A DNA stretch of 34,308 bases from an uncultured Prevotellaceae bacterium (lineage in GTDB: Bacteria; Bacteroidota; Bacteroidia; Bacteroidales; Bacteroidaceae). The DNA is taken from NCBI GenBank assembly GCA_900321965.1, contig ONYA01000032.1:1-34308 (forward strand). Reading direction: 5' to 3'. Under the pieces are notes generated by a model. The model was not told the origin of the DNA. It did not search any database and saw nothing but the letters and a program-made list of their open reading frames with translations. Made by a program: the position numbers and the translations under genes. Shown in pieces: positions 31,520-34,308 of this stretch (position 1 is the stretch's first letter; every line of letters starts with the position of its first letter).

Positions 31520-34126
31520 ATGAACTATCATCCATACTACAAACTACTGCTTCTGAGTGCCGTGCTGACGCTCAGTTTTCAGACCGTTTCCGCCCAACAG
31601 CTACAGGCATCGCGCCAACACCTGTCTACCGATGACGGGCTGTGCAGCAATGCCGTGTCGATGATCTGCCAGGACGACCTCGGCTTCATCTGGCTCGCCA
31701 CCTGGAACGGCCTGTCGCGCTTCGACGGCTATGAGTTCTATAACTACAAGACGGGCAACTCCAGCCACATCAAGAACCTGCACAACCGCATCCTCGACAT
31801 CGTCATCGACCAGTCGCAGAACGTGTGGATGCACATGTACGATGACCGTGTGTTCGTCTTGAACCGGAACACCGACCAGATCATCAACCCTTTCGAGGGC
31901 TACGACGGCTTTGAGGAGTACCGTACGAACGCTCCGCTGCTCGTGACCAGTTCGGGTGAGGTGCTCGTGAGCATCGCCGGCAACAAGACCATCTATATGA
32001 TGACGCTGGACCGACGGGGCCTGAAGAGCGAGAAGATGGCCGCCGGCGACCTGATCATCACGAGTATGGCCGAGGGCTATCAGAGCGATATCTGGTTAGG
32101 CACGAACCAAGGCATCCACCGTCTGGACCGCCGGAACCTGTCGCTGGAGAAGAAGGCCATCCTGCCCGAGCAGAAGATCTCATGCCTGCACTCCAACGGC
32201 TATAACATCTACGCCGCCACGAAGGACGGCAGCATCTACTCGTTCGCCTACGGACAGGAGCCGAAGCTGTTGAGGAAGCCCAACGGCATGGGTATCTTCA
32301 GCATCTATGTGGACAGTCACGGCCTGGTGTGGTTCTGCGACGACCGGATGGGTGTGGCACGCCTGAATCCCGAGACGGGCAACGAGAAGTTCTTCCAGCA
32401 GACCGTGCTCGTGCCGGAGCAGGACGGACGCGGCGGAGAGTTCAATGAGCACAACAGCGTCGTGTGGATCCGCATGAACCACGGCGGCTACGGCTACTAT
32501 AACCGCGAGAAAGACCAGGTGGAGTACTTCCACAACGATCCCAGCAACCCCTGGAACCTGTCGAACACCGTCAACGCGGCACTGGTGATCAAAGAGGGTG
32601 TGGTATGGGAATCGACCAGCCGCAGAGGACTGGAGAAGCTCGACATCCTCAAGGACAACATCGTCCGCATTAGGCCCGTACCCGATGCCGCCTCGACGCT
32701 GGAGAACGAGATCCGTGCCCTCTATTACGACAAGGACAGGAAAGTGCTGTTGCTCGGCAATAAGAGCAGCTGCATCTTCCTGAACTATGACGACGGCCGG
32801 AAGGAGAAAATCACCCAGGACTCCCAGGGTAACGGCTTCGGCAGAATCTACGGCATCACGAAAGACTCGAAGGGCAACTACTGGATCTGTTCGAAGGACT
32901 ACGGTGTGTTCAAGATGTCGGCCAAGGCTAACGGCGGCTGGGATATACAGAATTTCCGTTGTGAGGAAGGCAACCCGCAGAGCCTCAGCGACAACAACGC
33001 CTACTCCGCCTTAGAAGACAAGCATGGGAACATCTGGATTGCCACCTATGGCGGCGGCGTGAATCTCATGATAAAGGACTCGAGGGGAGGCTTCATCTTC
33101 CAGCATCCGAAGAACGGGATGAAGGAATACCCAAAGAACAATACCTACCTGAAAGTCAGAACAATAGAGCTCGACGTTGAAGGAAACGTGTGGGCAGGGA
33201 CCACCGACGGCGTGCTCATCATGAGGTATGAGGGCAAGGAGGTGAAGATCGAGAAACTGAAGATGCCCTCGGAGGGTGACCAGGTGCTGATGAGCAATGA
33301 CATCATCATCCTGAAGCGCGACAACAAGGGTCACATGTGGGTAGGCTCGAACGGCGGCGGCATCGCCTACAGCATCGGCAAGGACAAGGACGGTAACTGG
33401 CTGTTTGAGAACTTCGGTGCCAAGGACGGTCTGCCCTCGGAAGAGATCCGTAGCATCACCTTCGACCAGCGCGGCAATGTCTGGTTCGCCACCGAGCACA
33501 TCATCTCCACCCTCGACATGGAGAAGAAAAGCTTCACCACGTTCTCCAACCTCGACGGTGTGGACGAGACGATGATTTCCGAGGGCGGCGCCATCACACT
33601 GGAGAACGATGACATCCTCTTCGGAACCATCAACGGCTACTATGTCGTGGACCGCAGTAAACTGATGGCAGAGAAGGGTTCGCTGCTGAAGCTGCAGATC
33701 ACCGACTTCTTCGTCAACGGGGAGCTGCAGAGTCCGAGGTTCAACGACAACTACGACTTCTACGTGCCGATGGCCCGCAGGGTGAAATTGCCTGCCAACT
33801 GTAAAAGCTTCAGCTTCCGCTTCGCGGCGATGAACTATGCCTTGCAGCATCGTGTGCACTACCAGTATATGCTCGAAGGCTACGAGGAGGACTGGCACAA
33901 CGTGGACAAGAGCCGCATTGCCACCTACGACAAACTGAAGGCCGGCACCTATACTTTTAAGGTGAAGGCGTTCCTGCTGGAGTCGCCTGACAAGTTCGAC
34001 CTGCGCACGGTAGAGGTCATCGTGCCACCGTTCACGGGCTATGGACAGACGGTATACTGGATCATCGGTCTCGTCGTGCTGGCAGTGCTGCTGTTGCTGT
34101 GGTTCTGGAAGAGACGCAGGAAGTGA
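31520..34126 (+). CDS. Periplasmic two-component propeller / Y_Y_Y sensor lacking a kinase
   Basis: An 868-aa protein with a signal peptide ending near residue 26 (QTVSAQ). Residues ~30-740 contain many Reg_prop blades of the form 'DDLGFIWLATWNGLSRFDG', 'DSHGLVWFCDDRMGVARL', 'DKHGNIWIATYGGGVNL', 'DQRGNVWFATEHIIST'. A Y_Y_Y domain follows at ~755-840 (FSFRFAAMNYALQHRVHYQY, then EGYEEDWHNV and GTYTFKVKAF). One membrane helix (VYWIIGLVVLAVLLLLWFW) then leads to KRRRK and the stop. This is the sensor half of the hybrid two-component regulators that detect glycans in Bacteroidetes, but the His-kinase, receiver and AraC domains are absent and no kinase gene follows. It would need a partner. Confidence 0.9.
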   Translation: MNYHPYYKLLLLSAVLTLSFQTVSAQQLQASRQHLSTDDGLCSNAVSMICQDDLGFIWLATWNGLSRFDGYEFYNYKTGNSSHIKNLHNRILDIVIDQSQNVWMHMYDDRVFVLNRNTDQIINPFEGYDGFEEYRTNAPLLVTSSGEVLVSIAGNKTIYMMTLDRRGLKSEKMAAGDLIITSMAEGYQSDIWLGTNQGIHRLDRRNLSLEKKAILPEQKISCLHSNGYNIYAATKDGSIYSFAYGQEPKLLRKPNGMGIFSIYVDSHGLVWFCDDRMGVARLNPETGNEKFFQQTVLVPEQDGRGGEFNEHNSVVWIRMNHGGYGYYNREKDQVEYFHNDPSNPWNLSNTVNAALVIKEGVVWESTSRRGLEKLDILKDNIVRIRPVPDAASTLENEIRALYYDKDRKVLLLGNKSSCIFLNYDDGRKEKITQDSQGNGFGRIYGITKDSKGNYWICSKDYGVFKMSAKANGGWDIQNFRCEEGNPQSLSDNNAYSALEDKHGNIWIATYGGGVNLMIKDSRGGFIFQHPKNGMKEYPKNNTYLKVRTIELDVEGNVWAGTTDGVLIMRYEGKEVKIEKLKMPSEGDQVLMSNDIIILKRDNKGHMWVGSNGGGIAYSIGKDKDGNWLFENFGAKDGLPSEEIRSITFDQRGNVWFATEHIISTLDMEKKSFTTFSNLDGVDETMISEGGAITLENDDILFGTINGYYVVDRSKLMAEKGSLLKLQITDFFVNGELQSPRFNDNYDFYVPMARRVKLPANCKSFSFRFAAMNYALQHRVHYQYMLEGYEEDWHNVDKSRIATYDKLKAGTYTFKVKAFLLESPDKFDLRTVEVIVPPFTGYGQTVYWIIGLVVLAVLLLLWFWKRRRK

Positions 34127-34157
34127 ATCGTTAAAAAATAACAAGGCGCAGCAAAAT

Positions 34158-34186
34158 TATCCATTATCCATTGTCCATTATCAATT
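34158..34186. repeat. CCATTATCCATTGTCCATTA short tandem repeat
   Basis: Three TCCATT words at 9-bp spacing followed by TATCAATT, just upstream of the promoter below and containing its TTG element. Similar words are common between genes in Bacteroidales. Confidence 0.7.
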
Positions 34187-34201
34187 AATTTTGTATCTTT
34201 G
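34171..34201 (+). promoter_or_regulatory. Promoter (TTG-N20-TATCTTTG) for a transcript leaving the window
   Basis: TTG at 34171-34173 and TATCTTTG at 34194-34201 are 20 bp apart. The sequence from ~34208 to the window end has no obvious ORF start and contains a CTTCGG tetraloop near 34300, so it may be a structured leader or non-coding RNA. It cannot be identified from the visible part. Confidence 0.6.
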
Positions 34202-34308
34202 CACTCAGAAATACGGGTCGTGCCGCATAGATCGGGATACTCTACATTAAAAAATTCATTGGGACTGTTTCCCTTGCCAATGGCGGGCCACAGTTATCCT
34301 TCGGGAGA

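Noticed and set aside
33011-34144. A 377-codon minus-strand frame opposite the propeller sensor
   Set aside because: The plus-strand frame has clear Reg_prop and Y_Y_Y motifs; the opposite frame is a by-product of codon bias.

Overview
The window looks like a chromosomal segment of a Bacteroidales bacterium, most likely Prevotella or a close relative. The evidence is the -7 promoter box TAnnTTTG (seen as TACCTTTG, TATCTTTG, TAACTTTG and TACTTTTG), BspA-type leucine-rich-repeat proteins, GLUG, MBG/YDG-like and dockerin-like surface domains, C-terminal tails ending in '..GIYVRNGYTVIIK', OmpA-type envelope proteins, and a propeller/Y_Y_Y sensor. No rRNA, tRNA or CRISPR array was seen.

Layout. 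(1) 1-1943: a partial HU-like gene (minus), a DUF4248-type small gene ending in a terminator, hairpin-forming repeat elements, then a DUF3791-type gene overlapping a broken reading frame whose last ~40 residues are the C-terminus of an M13 (PepO-type) peptidase. (2) 2016-13864: a tight run of three large secreted proteins (851, 1502 and 1532 aa) with a 45-aa peptide gene between the first two. (3) 14174-21811: a second run of two large secreted proteins (1693 and 797 aa) and a 42-aa peptide resembling the first, followed by an IS21 transposase remnant. (4) 22296-28140: a phage- or mobile-element-like block: an unrecognised 444-aa protein, a BRO/KilAC antirepressor-like protein, a GH24 endolysin and a VirE-N/DUF3987-type primase-helicase-like protein, separated by several families of inverted repeats. 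(5) 28229-31415, minus strand: an OmpA-family protein, a small outer-membrane barrel and a divergent UDP-GlcNAc 2-epimerase homologue. (6) 31520-34126: a periplasmic propeller sensor that ends after one membrane helix and has no kinase. A promoter and the start of an unidentified transcript follow.

How the parts relate. Regions 2 and 3 look like surface-adhesin operons, each carrying a short 'LLSGSP/LTGSP' peptide gene. HU-like, DUF4248, lysozyme/amidase and VirE-N/DUF3987 genes often sit together in Bacteroidales. Here they are split between the left end and region 4, and the two parts are flanked by copies of one ~90-bp inverted repeat in opposite orientation, about 24 kb apart. The most unusual signal is a set of elements with different sequences but the same design: arms made of two to four copies of a short word every ~8-13 bp, facing each other as inverted repeats. 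One such segment has been inserted in frame into the primase-like gene.
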